43,031 nt of DNA from an uncultured Acidimicrobiaceae bacterium (GTDB taxonomy: Bacteria > Actinomycetota > Acidimicrobiia > Acidimicrobiales > RAAP-2): positions 1 through 43,031 of the forward strand of contig CALAYR010000061.1 of assembly GCA_937894805.1 (NCBI GenBank). The letters run 5' to 3'. The notes beneath the pieces were generated by a model. That model saw only the letters and a program-made list of their open reading frames with translations, was not told the origin of the DNA and did not search any database. Positions 1-6,858 of the stretch are shown here, one piece after another; the stretch's first letter is position 1; each line of letters starts with the position of its first letter. The translations under genes and the position numbers were made by a program.

Positions 1-685
1 AGTCCCCTCTCCAGATCGGCGCGCGAAGGTCGTCATAAAAGACGTCACGCTTCTCGCCAGCGATAGCGGCGAAGACATCATCGCCCCATCGCTCGACACC
101 AAATATCGGCGAGGGCAACGTCTCGCGGGTAAACCAACCAGCATCAGAACATTCAAGCGGGTGGGGATTGAGTTCTCCGCCTACTTGGCGACAGAGAAAC
201 AGCATCGAGTACAACGGCATACGTGAAGTGCCGTGGCGCAGGGTGTCCAAGATGCCGAGAAGTCGAACAGGCTCCACTTCGATGCCCGTCTCTTCTTCAA
301 CTTCCTTCACGACCACTTCCACGGCCGAATAGCCCACGTCGCAGTATCCGGTGGGATAGAGCCAGACACCAGAGTCAGCCCGTTGAATCAAGAGCAGTTC
401 ACCCTTGTCGTTCATCACGGCAGCACCTACGGCCACCTTGGGTGTCACGTACCCCGCCCGGCCGGGCTGAACTTGGCCCATCCAATTGGCAACATGACCC
501 TCACCGTCGAGTCCGTCGATAGCACCCTCGTCTGCGTGGGCTCGGATGTCACCGGCCACCTTCAGGACTTCTTCAAAGCGTTCACGTTCGTACTGCGACT
601 CGGTGAAGGCAAGGCCCGTGCGGGCGATGGCGGCCAGAGACTCCGCCCAGCGAAGTAAGTGGCGCTCCCCTACTGAATCGGTCAC
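1..685 (-). CDS. Nudix hydrolase with N-terminal Nudix_N domain (3' end outside window)
   Basis: Reading leftward from a GTG at 685, the frame stays open to the window edge (228 codons visible), so the C-terminus is missing. The first ~65 residues form a helical segment like the N-terminal domain of YjhB-type ADP-ribose pyrophosphatases. The Nudix box follows: Gly-Tyr-Cys-Asp-Val-Gly-Tyr, then Lys-Glu-Val-Glu-Glu-Glu-Thr-Gly-Ile. Two consensus positions differ (the first Glu is Tyr, the Arg before Glu is Lys); from memory, such changes are usual in this subfamily. The fold hydrolyses nucleoside diphosphates linked to another group; the substrate cannot be told, ADP-ribose being the first guess. 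There is no Shine-Dalgarno sequence, but TAGCGT lies 7 bases before the GTG, which suggests a leaderless mRNA. The gene begins 20 bases after the hemQ stop. Confidence 0.85.
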   Translation of the reverse strand, partial: MTDSVGERHLLRWAESLAAIARTGLAFTESQYERERFEEVLKVAGDIRAHADEGAIDGLDGEGHVANWMGQVQPGRAGYVTPKVAVGAAVMNDKGELLLIQRADSGVWLYPTGYCDVGYSAVEVVVKEVEEETGIEVEPVRLLGILDTLRHGTSRMPLYSMLFLCRQVGGELNPHPLECSDAGWFTRETLPSPIFGVERWGDDVFAAIAGEKRDVFYDDLRAPIWRGD

Positions 686-692
686 AACTACG

Positions 693-698
693 ACGCTA
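693..698 (-). promoter_or_regulatory. Candidate -10 (TAGCGT) for a leaderless Nudix mRNA
   Basis: TAGCGT fits TANNNT and ends 7 bases before the GTG at 685. No convincing -35 is visible. It lies in the gap after the hemQ stop codon. Confidence 0.4.
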
Positions 699-705
699 GC
701 AACGA

Positions 706-1392
706 CTAGGCGATGGCCGCGGCGAAGACTTCATCCACGGTGCCCACCAGGCCGGTGTAGAACTGGCCGAATTCTCCATACAGCGTGGAGGCTGCGTCGA
801 AGCGCATGGTGTAGACACAGTCCTTCAGATCGTCTACGTGAACGCCGAACAGAGTCACGCCCCATTCCCAGTCATCCAGGCCCGTAGAGCCCGTGACGAC
901 TTGCAGGATGCGGCCCTTGAAGGTGCGGCCGGACTTGCCGTGCTCGCGCATGAGTTGGTCTCGCTCGTCGTAGGGCAGCGAGTACCAGTTCTTATCGTCA
1001 CCGCGACGCTTCGACATGGGGTAGAAACAAAAGGCGGTCATGCCCTCTGGGGGCAAGGTTGGGTAGAGACGGGCGTTCAGCATCTCTTCGGGCATGCCCT
1101 GGGAGTATTCGCTCACCTCGGTAACTGAGATATAGCTTTCGGAGACAAAGAGGCCAGCCCCTTGGATCTTCGACTGGAAGGTGCGGAGGTCCCACAGGTT
1201 TTCACCCAGCACCATGAAGCAGACATCGGCCTTGGCGCCCATGATGGCGGCCGTCACTACCTGCATGCCCTTGGAGTGGGCGTAGGCCACTGCTTCATGG
1301 ACCGCCGCGACGTCGACCACATCGGTGGGGTGACAGAACAGATGGGCAACGTTCAAACCCTTGGAGGGGCTGAGTGGGGCTGGTGTAGTCAT
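706..1392 (-). CDS. hemQ: HemQ, coproheme decarboxylase (chlorite dismutase family)
   Basis: A 228-residue protein of the chlorite dismutase-like family. HemQ converts Fe-coproporphyrin III to protoheme by two oxidative decarboxylations, the last step of the coproporphyrin-dependent haem pathway of Gram-positive bacteria. The family's Tyr-Pro-Met-Ser-Lys-Arg-Arg motif is at 124-130, giving Tyr124 as the likely catalytic tyrosine; His151 in Arg-Glu-His-Gly-Lys is the likely proximal haem ligand. The distal Arg of true chlorite dismutases was not identified, so chlorite detoxification is less likely. Length is normal for actinobacterial HemQ. The ATG at 1392 has no Shine-Dalgarno sequence but has TAGCAT six bases upstream. 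The gene is followed by the Nudix gene and preceded by the groEL terminator, so it probably has its own promoter. Confidence 0.93.
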   Translation of the reverse strand: MTTPAPLSPSKGLNVAHLFCHPTDVVDVAAVHEAVAYAHSKGMQVVTAAIMGAKADVCFMVLGENLWDLRTFQSKIQGAGLFVSESYISVTEVSEYSQGMPEEMLNARLYPTLPPEGMTAFCFYPMSKRRGDDKNWYSLPYDERDQLMREHGKSGRTFKGRILQVVTGSTGLDDWEWGVTLFGVHVDDLKDCVYTMRFDAASTLYGEFGQFYTGLVGTVDEVFAAAIA

Positions 1393-1398
1393 GTCTTC

Positions 1399-1404
1399 AT
1401 GCTA
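1399..1404 (-). promoter_or_regulatory. Candidate -10 (TAGCAT) for leaderless hemQ mRNA
   Basis: TAGCAT sits exactly 6 bases upstream of the hemQ ATG, so transcription would start at or next to the A of ATG. No clear -35 hexamer is seen. Confidence 0.45.
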
Positions 1405-1497
1405 CGGCGAGCATCGAGTTCGGCGCACCGCGCTAAAACACATGGCGCGGCCCGAGGGAGTAACGCACATAAGCGAACACGACCGACCACAAATGCA

Positions 1498-1526
1498 AAG
1501 TGCCGGGGCCAATGGCCCCGGCACTT
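1498..1526 (-). terminator. Hairpin terminator after groEL
   Basis: A perfect 13-bp stem (core GTGCCGGGGCC / GGCCCCGGCAC, loop of 3) lies 20 bases beyond the groEL stop. On the minus strand it is followed by TTTGCATTTG, an interrupted T tract, so it is GC-strong with a weak tail. It separates groEL from hemQ. Confidence 0.7.
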
Positions 1527-1545
1527 CCAACAAAACGTTGACGGT

Positions 1546-3168
1546 TTAGTAGTCGTCCATACCGCCGCCGGGCATTGCAGCGCCAGCGGGCTCGGGCTTG
1601 TCTACGATGACTGCTTCAGTCGTCAAGAACAACGCCGCGATTGAAGCGGCGTTCATCAGAGCGGAGCGGGTCACCTTGGTGGCGTCGATGACACCGGCCT
1701 TCACGAGGTCTTCGTAGACACCGGTAGCGGCGTTGAGACCCTCAGTCGGGTTGGCTAGTTCTTGCACCTTGTTGACGATGACGCCACCTTCGAGACCGGC
1801 GTTAACGGCGATCTGCTTGAGTGGCTCTTCAACGGCACGGGCGACCATGAAGGCACCAGTCGCTTCGTCACCGGTCAAACGGTTGGCAACTTCCAAGATG
1901 GCCTTCTGTGAACGAATCAAAGCCACGCCACCGCCGGGGACAACGCCTTCTTCGATAGCGGCCTTGGTAGTTGAAACGGCGTCTTCGATGCGGTGCTTCT
2001 TTTCCTTGAGTTCAACCTCAGTAGCGGCGCCGACCTTGATGACGGCCACACCACCGGACAGCTTGGCGAGACGCTCTTGGAGCTTTTCGCGGTCGTAGTC
2101 CGAGTCGGTGTTTTCCATTTCGGCCTTGATCTGAGCCACGCGACCCTTGATGTCGTCCTCACTACCGGCACCCTCCACGATGGTGGTCTCGTCCTTGGTA
2201 ACAACGACCTTGCGGGCGCGGCCCAGCAGTTCGAGTCCGGCGGTGTCGAGCTTCAAGCCGACCTCTTCGGAGACCACGGTGCCACCGGTCAAGATGGCGA
2301 TGTCCTGCATCATGGCCTTACGGCGCTCACCAAAGCCCGGTGACTTAACGGCGACCGACTTGAAGGTGCCACGGATCTTGTTGACGACCAACGTGGCGAG
2401 GGCTTCGCCCTCAACGTCTTCGGCCAAAATCAACAGTGGGCGACCCGACTGCATGACCTTTTCCAGGACGGGGAGAATGTCGCGAACGGCACCGATCTTG
2501 CCGCCGACGAGCAGAATGTAGGCGTCTTCCAAGACGGCCTCCATGCGCTCAGTGTCGGTTGAGAAGTAGGGCGAGATGTAGCCCTTGTCAAAGCGCATAC
2601 CTTCCACGAGGTCCATGCCCATGCCGAACGTCTGGCTCTCTTCGACGGTGATAACACCGTCCTTGCCGACCTTCTCGATGGCTTCGGCGATCATTGAACC
2701 GATTTCGTTGTCAGCGGCCGAGATGGAAGCCACCTGAGCAATCTGCTCGGTGGTGTTGGCGGGCGTGGCGAGCGCGTGGAGTGAAGCCACAGCGGCCTCA
2801 ACGGCGGCCTCAATACCCTTCTTCAGGGACATGGGGTTGGCGCCAGCGGCCACGTTCTTTAGACCCTCACGGACCATGGCCCAGGCGAGGACCGTAGCGG
2901 TCGTGGTTCCGTCACCGGCGACGTCGTCGGTCTTCTTGGCGACTTCCTTAACGAGGTCGGCACCGATCTTTTCGAAGGGGTCTTCAAGGTCAATTTCCTT
3001 GGCGATGGAAACACCGTCGTTCGTAATCGTGGGGGCGCCCCACTTCTTGTCGAGGACCACGTTGCGGCCCTTGGGCCCGAGCGTCACGCGGACGGCATCG
3101 GCCAACTTGTTCATGCCGCGCTCAAGTGCGCGACGTGCCTCTTCATCAAATGCGATGAGCTTTGCCAT
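1546..3168 (-). CDS. groEL: GroEL chaperonin (60 kDa)
   Basis: A 540-residue Group I chaperonin subunit that folds client proteins inside a double-ring ATPase with GroES. The sequence is full length and collinear: the N-terminal Ala-Lys-Leu-Ile-Ala-Phe-Asp-Glu, the nucleotide-binding Gly-Asp-Gly-Thr-Thr-Thr around 86-91, the apical domain, and a C-terminus ending Gly-Gly-Gly-Met-Asp-Asp-Tyr instead of a long Gly-Gly-Met repeat. The ATG at 3168 is set by GGAGGT eight bases upstream. No groES lies next to it; actinobacteria commonly have a lone groEL copy besides groES-groEL. A CIRCE operator and a TAATCT -10 lie immediately upstream, so heat-shock control by HrcA is expected. The upstream thrC and sulfur-carrier genes are also neighbours of groEL in Streptomyces. 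Confidence 0.98.
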   Translation of the reverse strand: MAKLIAFDEEARRALERGMNKLADAVRVTLGPKGRNVVLDKKWGAPTITNDGVSIAKEIDLEDPFEKIGADLVKEVAKKTDDVAGDGTTTATVLAWAMVREGLKNVAAGANPMSLKKGIEAAVEAAVASLHALATPANTTEQIAQVASISAADNEIGSMIAEAIEKVGKDGVITVEESQTFGMGMDLVEGMRFDKGYISPYFSTDTERMEAVLEDAYILLVGGKIGAVRDILPVLEKVMQSGRPLLILAEDVEGEALATLVVNKIRGTFKSVAVKSPGFGERRKAMMQDIAILTGGTVVSEEVGLKLDTAGLELLGRARKVVVTKDETTIVEGAGSEDDIKGRVAQIKAEMENTDSDYDREKLQERLAKLSGGVAVIKVGAATEVELKEKKHRIEDAVSTTKAAIEEGVVPGGGVALIRSQKAILEVANRLTGDEATGAFMVARAVEEPLKQIAVNAGLEGGVIVNKVQELANPTEGLNAATGVYEDLVKAGVIDATKVTRSALMNAASIAALFLTTEAVIVDKPEPAGAAMPGGGMDDY

Positions 3169-3187
3169 TAGGGGGAACCTCCAGATT

Positions 3188-3205
3188 GGGTCGTTTAGAC
3201 GACCC
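3188..3205. repeat. Inverted repeat in the groEL leader
   Basis: GGGTCGT-TTAG-ACGACCC is a perfect 7-bp stem with a 4-base loop. It lies between the groEL -10 and its ribosome binding site, within the expected 5' leader. It could be an mRNA hairpin or a second protein site; its function is unknown. Confidence 0.6.
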
Positions 3206-3209
3206 CTAG

Positions 3210-3239
3210 AGATTAGCAGTCACTCAGAGAGAGTGCTAA
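3210..3239 (-). promoter_or_regulatory. groEL promoter (TTAGCA-N18-TAATCT)
   Basis: On the minus strand TTAGCA (3239-3234) could act as a -35 and TGCTAATCT gives an extended -10 with TAATCT at 3215-3210. The promoter coincides almost entirely with the CIRCE element, so a bound repressor would block RNA polymerase. Confidence 0.55.
3213..3239. promoter_or_regulatory. CIRCE operator (HrcA binding site)
   Basis: TTAGCAGTC-N9-GAGTGCTAA matches the CIRCE consensus TTAGCACTC-N9-GAGTGCTAA with one mismatch in the left arm and the exact 9-base spacer. It lies 45 bases upstream of the groEL start. HrcA represses chaperonin genes through this element. Confidence 0.93.
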
Positions 3240-3242
3240 CGG

Positions 3243-3521
3243 TTAGCAGCCACCGGCCACAGCGGGGACCAGCGAAACGACCGAGCCGGCGGGCAAGGCG
3301 GTGTCGAGACCTTCGAGGAATCGAACGTCTTCGTCGGCAACGAAGACGTTGACGAATCGACGAATTTCACCGGCATCATCCAAGACGCGGGTGGCGAGGC
3401 CGGGGTGGAGAACCTCCACTGCGGCGATGGCCTCTCGGACGTTGGTGGCCTCAACGACCACTTCGGCCGATCCCCCAACGAGGACTCGGAGCTGACTGGG
3501 TAGGCGGACGGTAACGCTCAT
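3243..3521 (-). CDS. CysO-like sulfur carrier (MoaD/ThiS fold) ending Gly-Gly-Cys
   Basis: A 92-residue beta-grasp protein. The segment Arg-Phe-Val-Asn-Val-Phe-Val-Ala-Asp-Glu-Asp-Val-Arg-Phe (55-68) and the end Pro-Ala-Val-Ala-Gly-Gly closely follow M. tuberculosis CysO, the carrier that takes sulfur as a C-terminal thiocarboxylate for cysteine synthesis. Such carriers normally end in Gly-Gly; here one further codon (TGC) adds Cys92 before the TAA. The translated end therefore looks like the CysO-Cys adduct and would need trimming by a Mec+/JAMM-type peptidase before activation. The ATG overlaps the thrC stop (ATGA), so the two are probably translationally coupled. No cysM or mec gene is present in the window, so a role in molybdopterin, thiamin or another thiolation pathway remains possible. 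Confidence 0.85.
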   Translation of the reverse strand: MSVTVRLPSQLRVLVGGSAEVVVEATNVREAIAAVEVLHPGLATRVLDDAGEIRRFVNVFVADEDVRFLEGLDTALPAGSVVSLVPAVAGGC

Positions 3522-4765
3522 CGCGACGTCTCCTTCTTATGTAGTGCTAACGCCGCTTCGGCGTCAGCGAGTTTTGGTGAGATAACGGCCGTTGGAACGG
3601 CGGTGTCGACAATGGCGTCGAGTGTCTTGAGGCCGTGTCCAGAGATAATGGCCACGACCGGCTTTGAGCGGTCGATGCTCCCCTTCTCAATGAGCTGAGC
3701 CAGCGAGGCGATTACGACGCCACCAGCTGTCTCGGCAAAGATGCCTTCAGTACGGGCCAGTTGGGAAATCGCCGCCAGAATCAAATCATCCGTGACGGAA
3801 CCGCAGTCGCCGCCCTGGGCGCGCATCTCATCGAGGGCGTAGGGGCCGTCGGCGGGATTGCCAATCGCCAGCGAGCGAGCGATGGTGTTGGGCTTAACGG
3901 GGCGAATGATGTTGGAGTTTTCGGCAAAGGCAGTGGCGACCGGTGAGCAGCCAGTGGCCTGCGCACCGAACATCACCGGCGGTGGACCAGAGACGAGGCC
4001 GAGCTCCGTGAATTCGCGGAAGCCCTTGGCAATCTTGGTGAGCTGCGAACCAGAAGCAATAGGGGCAACCACCTGGGCCGGCAACTCCCAACCGAGCTGT
4101 TCGACGATTTCGTAGGCCAGCGTCTTTGATCCCTCGGCGTAGTAGGCGCGGAGATTCACGTTGGCAAAGGCCCAGTCGGGATGCGAGTCAACGAGTTCGG
4201 CACAGAGACGATTCACATCGTCGTAGTTGCCTTCGACGGCCAGCACGACGCCGCCGAAGATCGCCGTCATCGCGACCTTGGACTTTTCGAGGTCGGAGGG
4301 AATCACGGTGACGCTGGGCCAACCGAGTGCGGCGGCGTGGGCCGCTACCGACGTGGCCAGGTTGCCCGTGGATGCACAGGCCGCCGTGGTGAAGCCCAGT
4401 TGACGGGCCGAAGAAAGAGCGCAGGAAACAACGCGATCCTTAAACGATCCCGTCGGATTACGAGTGTCGTCCTTCAACCAGAGTTCGGAGAGACCGAGTT
4501 CGGCGGCGAGACGATCGGCCCGCTTCAGTGGCGTCCAACCGGCACCAAGGTCGACGGGTTCGCCGCCGTGATCGGGCAGCAAGTCGTGGTATCGCCAGAT
4601 CGAGGCGGGGCCGGCCGCGATGCGCTCACGAGTAACGATTTTTTTGGCGGCTTCCAGGTCGTAGGCAACTTCCAACGGACCAAAGCACTCGTCACACGAG
4701 TACCGCGCCTCAGTGGGGTACGTGGTGCCGCATTCTCGGCACCGAAGACCAACAGCAAAACTCAC
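3518..4765 (-). CDS. thrC: Threonine synthase (PLP-dependent) with zinc ribbon
   Basis: A 415-residue fold-type II PLP enzyme, the family that makes threonine from O-phosphohomoserine. A zinc ribbon opens the protein (C9-x2-C12 and C24-x2-C27). The PLP lysine is Lys109 in Asn-Pro-Thr-Gly-Ser-Phe-Lys-Asp, the Ser-Thr-Gly-Asn-Leu-Ala loop follows, and Ile-Ser-Gly-His-Gly lies near the C-terminus. The GTG at 4765 is set by AAGGAG five bases upstream. The 3' end overlaps the sulfur-carrier gene by four bases. Because of that coupling, a cysteine-synthase-like activity on a carrier thiocarboxylate (as for CysM with CysO) is a conceivable alternative. However, length and the zinc ribbon fit threonine synthase, and the same neighbours occur in Streptomyces. 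Confidence 0.88.
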   Translation of the reverse strand: MSFAVGLRCRECGTTYPTEARYSCDECFGPLEVAYDLEAAKKIVTRERIAAGPASIWRYHDLLPDHGGEPVDLGAGWTPLKRADRLAAELGLSELWLKDDTRNPTGSFKDRVVSCALSSARQLGFTTAACASTGNLATSVAAHAAALGWPSVTVIPSDLEKSKVAMTAIFGGVVLAVEGNYDDVNRLCAELVDSHPDWAFANVNLRAYYAEGSKTLAYEIVEQLGWELPAQVVAPIASGSQLTKIAKGFREFTELGLVSGPPPVMFGAQATGCSPVATAFAENSNIIRPVKPNTIARSLAIGNPADGPYALDEMRAQGGDCGSVTDDLILAAISQLARTEGIFAETAGGVVIASLAQLIEKGSIDRSKPVVAIISGHGLKTLDAIVDTAVPTAVISPKLADAEAALALHKKETSR

Positions 4766-4801
4766 TACGACTCCTTCTCATCGCACGGGCGTTGGCACCT
4801 G

Positions 4802-4832
4802 GGGTTATGAGCGGAGAGCTCACAATTAACCC
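4802..4832. repeat. Interrupted inverted repeat upstream of thrC
   Basis: GGGTTA...TAACCC encloses a second short repeat, GAGC-GGAGA-GCTC. Together they could form a bulged hairpin in the thrC leader, 37-67 bases before its start. No leader peptide or known riboswitch was recognised. The 176-base gap also holds the presumed divergent promoters. Confidence 0.35.
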
Positions 4833-4929
4833 TGGTTGCCGCGACTTCAACGGGCCCGTCCCTCAGTCGCTCTTGATGACCCTTCTATTGTGGCGAAAAT
4901 CTTCGAAAATGTCAACTACGCCTCTGCTC

Positions 4930-4935
4930 TAGCCT
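4930..4935 (+). promoter_or_regulatory. Candidate -10 (TAGCCT) for leaderless gpgS mRNA
   Basis: TAGCCT ends 6 bases before the ATG at 4942, and no Shine-Dalgarno sequence is present. No clear -35 is seen. Confidence 0.4.
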
Positions 4936-4941
4936 TAGACC

Positions 4942-5727
4942 ATGACCTGGAGCGATGTCCCTCTGACCTACCTAGCCTCACGAGGCGAGCTCGACGTCTT
5001 GGTACAGCTGAAGGGGCTCAAGACCGTCAGCGTGGTAATCCCGGCACAGAACGAGGCCCCGACCATTGGGGCCGTACTAGATGCCGTCCAGGCCAGCACC
5101 CGCCGGTGGCCCGGCCTAATCGACGAAATTTTGGTGGTCGACGACCATTCAACCGACGACACCGCCACCGTGGCCAGTCGCCACGGTGCCCGAGTGGTCG
5201 CACTCCACGGACCCGGTGGGAAGGGTCAAGCGATGACGTACGGGCTAAGTCAATCGACGAGCGACCTTGTGGTCTTTTTGGATGCCGACGTCCTCAACAC
5301 CACCGAAGAGTTCGTACCACGAATGATTGCGCCACTGCTCACGAACGATCACATTCAGATGGTGAAGGCCTACTACGAGCGCCCCCTGCACAACATGCCC
5401 ACTGGTGGTGGCCGAGTAACAGAACTCGCCGCTCGTCCCATACTGTCGCTGCTCTTCCCCGGGCTCGGAGAGATTCGCCAGCCATTGGCCGGTGAAACGG
5501 CCGGTCGTCGAGAAGTCTTCGAAAAGGTCGGCTTCGCTGACGCCTACGGTGTCGAAATTGCCCTGCTCATCGATGTTGCAGGCAACTTCGGTGTTAACGC
5601 CATCGCTCAAGTAGACCTTGGCGTGAGACGGCATCGCAATCGACCCATTGAAGAACTTCGCCCGATGTCGGTAGACGTACTTCGAGCCGCACTGATGCGT
5701 TACGGGGTTGAGCTACCGAACCACTAG
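4942..5727 (+). CDS. gpgS: Glucosyl-3-phosphoglycerate synthase (GT81 family)
   Basis: A 261-residue GT-A glycosyltransferase. GpgS transfers glucose from an NDP-glucose to 3-phosphoglycerate, the first step to glucosylglycerate and, in mycobacteria, to methylglucose lipopolysaccharides. The segments Ser-Val-Val-Ile-Pro-Ala-Gln-Asn-Glu (~30-38), the metal-binding Asp-Ala-Asp (~114-116), Gly-Gly-Gly-Arg-Val-Thr-Glu-Leu and Gln-Val-Asp-Leu-Gly-Val-Arg-Arg-His-Arg-Asn-Arg-Pro match mycobacterial GpgS closely. The protein is shorter than the ~320-residue mycobacterial enzyme, mainly at the N-terminus. The next step, a GpgP phosphatase, was not identified; the HAD gene at 37.3 kb is of another type. 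The stop shares CTAG with the convergent LytR_C gene. Confidence 0.88.
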   Translation: MTWSDVPLTYLASRGELDVLVQLKGLKTVSVVIPAQNEAPTIGAVLDAVQASTRRWPGLIDEILVVDDHSTDDTATVASRHGARVVALHGPGGKGQAMTYGLSQSTSDLVVFLDADVLNTTEEFVPRMIAPLLTNDHIQMVKAYYERPLHNMPTGGGRVTELAARPILSLLFPGLGEIRQPLAGETAGRREVFEKVGFADAYGVEIALLIDVAGNFGVNAIAQVDLGVRRHRNRPIEELRPMSVDVLRAALMRYGVELPNH

Positions 5728-6218
5728 TGCGAGATGTCGGGTCCGAGCAGAACGATGATCTGATCGTCCAACGCACCGGGTACCGGAGCAGCACCAGTCC
5801 AGAGTTGCAAGGTACCCGCACCGAGATACTGGCGAATCGCAACGGCTTGGGATGCATAACCGGACTTGTAATAAATCGCCGTGTGACCAACGCGAGGGCC
5901 ATTGAGCTTGGGCAGCATGTTCCAGCCCTGGGTCATCAATCGTGCGGTGACGGCGGCGGCCAATCCGGCCGTCTTGGTGCCATTAGCCACCTGCACGCGG
6001 ACCTGGCTACGGCCCAAGCTGGTGGTGGTGACCCCTTCGACAGCCGTGGTCGTGGCGTTATGGTGCTTCACCTTGCCGTCAACCGAAACGGAGGGCACCG
6101 CTCGAAGGGCGAAGAATGCAAAGAGGGCGAAGGTGAGCAGGATGGCGCCCGTGACTCGCGGGACGGGCTGGTATCGACCCTTGGGACGCTCTGGTGATTC
6201 GGTTATTTCGTCAGCCAC
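5724..6218 (-). CDS. Membrane-anchored LytR_C (LytR/CpsA/Psr C-terminal) domain protein
   Basis: A 164-residue protein with a basic cytoplasmic start, one membrane segment at ~22-41, a Thr-rich linker (~52-68) and a C-terminal domain beginning Val-Arg-Val-Gln-Val-Ala-Asn-Gly-Thr. The last is typical of the LytR_C domain found in actinobacterial envelope proteins, so the domain should lie outside the cell. There is no LytR catalytic domain, so it is not itself a cell-wall ligase; a binding role is inferred. The start is GTG, with TAGGCT six bases before it and no Shine-Dalgarno sequence, suggesting a leaderless mRNA. It shares its stop with gpgS. Confidence 0.75.
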   Translation of the reverse strand: MADEITESPERPKGRYQPVPRVTGAILLTFALFAFFALRAVPSVSVDGKVKHHNATTTAVEGVTTTSLGRSQVRVQVANGTKTAGLAAAVTARLMTQGWNMLPKLNGPRVGHTAIYYKSGYASQAVAIRQYLGAGTLQLWTGAAPVPGALDDQIIVLLGPDISH

Positions 6219-6224
6219 ATCCTT

Positions 6225-6230
6225 AGCCTA
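6225..6230 (-). promoter_or_regulatory. Candidate -10 (TAGGCT) for leaderless LytR_C mRNA
   Basis: TAGGCT lies 6 bases upstream of the GTG at 6218. The 50-base gap is shared with the divergent tRNA-Thr gene. Confidence 0.42.
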
Positions 6231-6268
6231 CGCCCCCGAAAATCATTAGTAGCCTTACTACTCACCTA

Positions 6269-6343
6269 GCCGGTGTGGCGCAGTGGTAGCGCAACTGATT
6301 TGTAATCAGTAGGTCGTGGGTTCGACCCCCACCGCCGGCTCCA
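6269..6343 (+). tRNA. tRNA-Thr (anticodon UGU), CCA encoded
   Basis: It folds as a complete cloverleaf. The acceptor GCCGGTG pairs with CGCCGGC, the D stem is GCGC/GCGC, and the anticodon stem ACTGA/TCAGT encloses loop TTTGTAA with anticodon TGT. The variable loop has 5 bases, and the T arm is GTGGG-TTCGACC-CCCAC. Discriminator T is followed by genomic CCA (6341-6343). It reads ACA codons. Confidence 0.97.
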
Positions 6344-6396
6344 GCAATTTCATCGCGTGGACCTCGAATCTTGGCCGTCTCTGCGAAACTAGGCCT

Positions 6397-6858
6397 ATGT
6401 CCGCAATCAACAAGTCCAAATCAGTTCTCAAGGAATTCCGATCGTTTGCACTCCGTGCGAATGCCATTGATCTGGCGATTGGTGTGACCGTGGGTGCCGC
6501 CTTCACGGCGGTGGTCACCGCGATTGTTCAAGGCCTCTTCACGCCGATTATCTCGGCGCTGGCCGGGAACGCGAATTTCGCAACGTTGAGCTTCCACATC
6601 AACAAGAGCGCCTTTAAGTACGGCGAAGTGATCAACTCGATCATCTCGCTCTTGGTTATCGCCGCGGTGATGTTCTTCCTCGTCGTGAAGCCCCTTAATG
6701 CATTGCGGCGCAACTTGGGTTTCGAGGCCGATGAGACTCCAACCAAGGCCAAGTGCCCCGCCTGTTTGTCTGAGATTCCACTGGCCGCTACCCGTTGTGC
6801 CTTCTGCACCGAAGTACTGCCAGCTAACTGGAGTGAGCCGAAGCCGCCAACGGCCTAA
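6397..6858 (+). CDS. mscL: Large-conductance mechanosensitive channel with C-terminal zinc ribbon
   Basis: A 153-residue MscL-type channel that opens under membrane tension to release solutes in hypo-osmotic shock. The N-terminal amphipathic helix (Leu-Lys-Glu-Phe-Arg-Ser-Phe-Ala-Leu-Arg) leads into TM1 (Ala-Ile-Asp-Leu-Ala-Ile-Gly-Val-Thr-Val-Gly-Ala-Ala-Phe), a periplasmic loop (~53-77) and TM2 (~80-98). The usual cytoplasmic end is replaced or extended by a zinc ribbon, C120-x2-C123-x10-C134-x2-C137. I place the start at the ATG at 6397; an in-frame extension to 6316 would run into the tRNA gene. The stop overlaps the convergent rlmB stop (CTAA). Confidence 0.92.
   Translation: MSAINKSKSVLKEFRSFALRANAIDLAIGVTVGAAFTAVVTAIVQGLFTPIISALAGNANFATLSFHINKSAFKYGEVINSIISLLVIAAVMFFLVVKPLNALRRNLGFEADETPTKAKCPACLSEIPLAATRCAFCTEVLPANWSEPKPPTA

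Noticed and set aside
4815..4830. Sequence similar to a lac operator half (AATTGTGAGC) upstream of thrC
   Set aside because: Only one half-site, no LacI-family gene nearby, and explained as one arm of a local inverted repeat.
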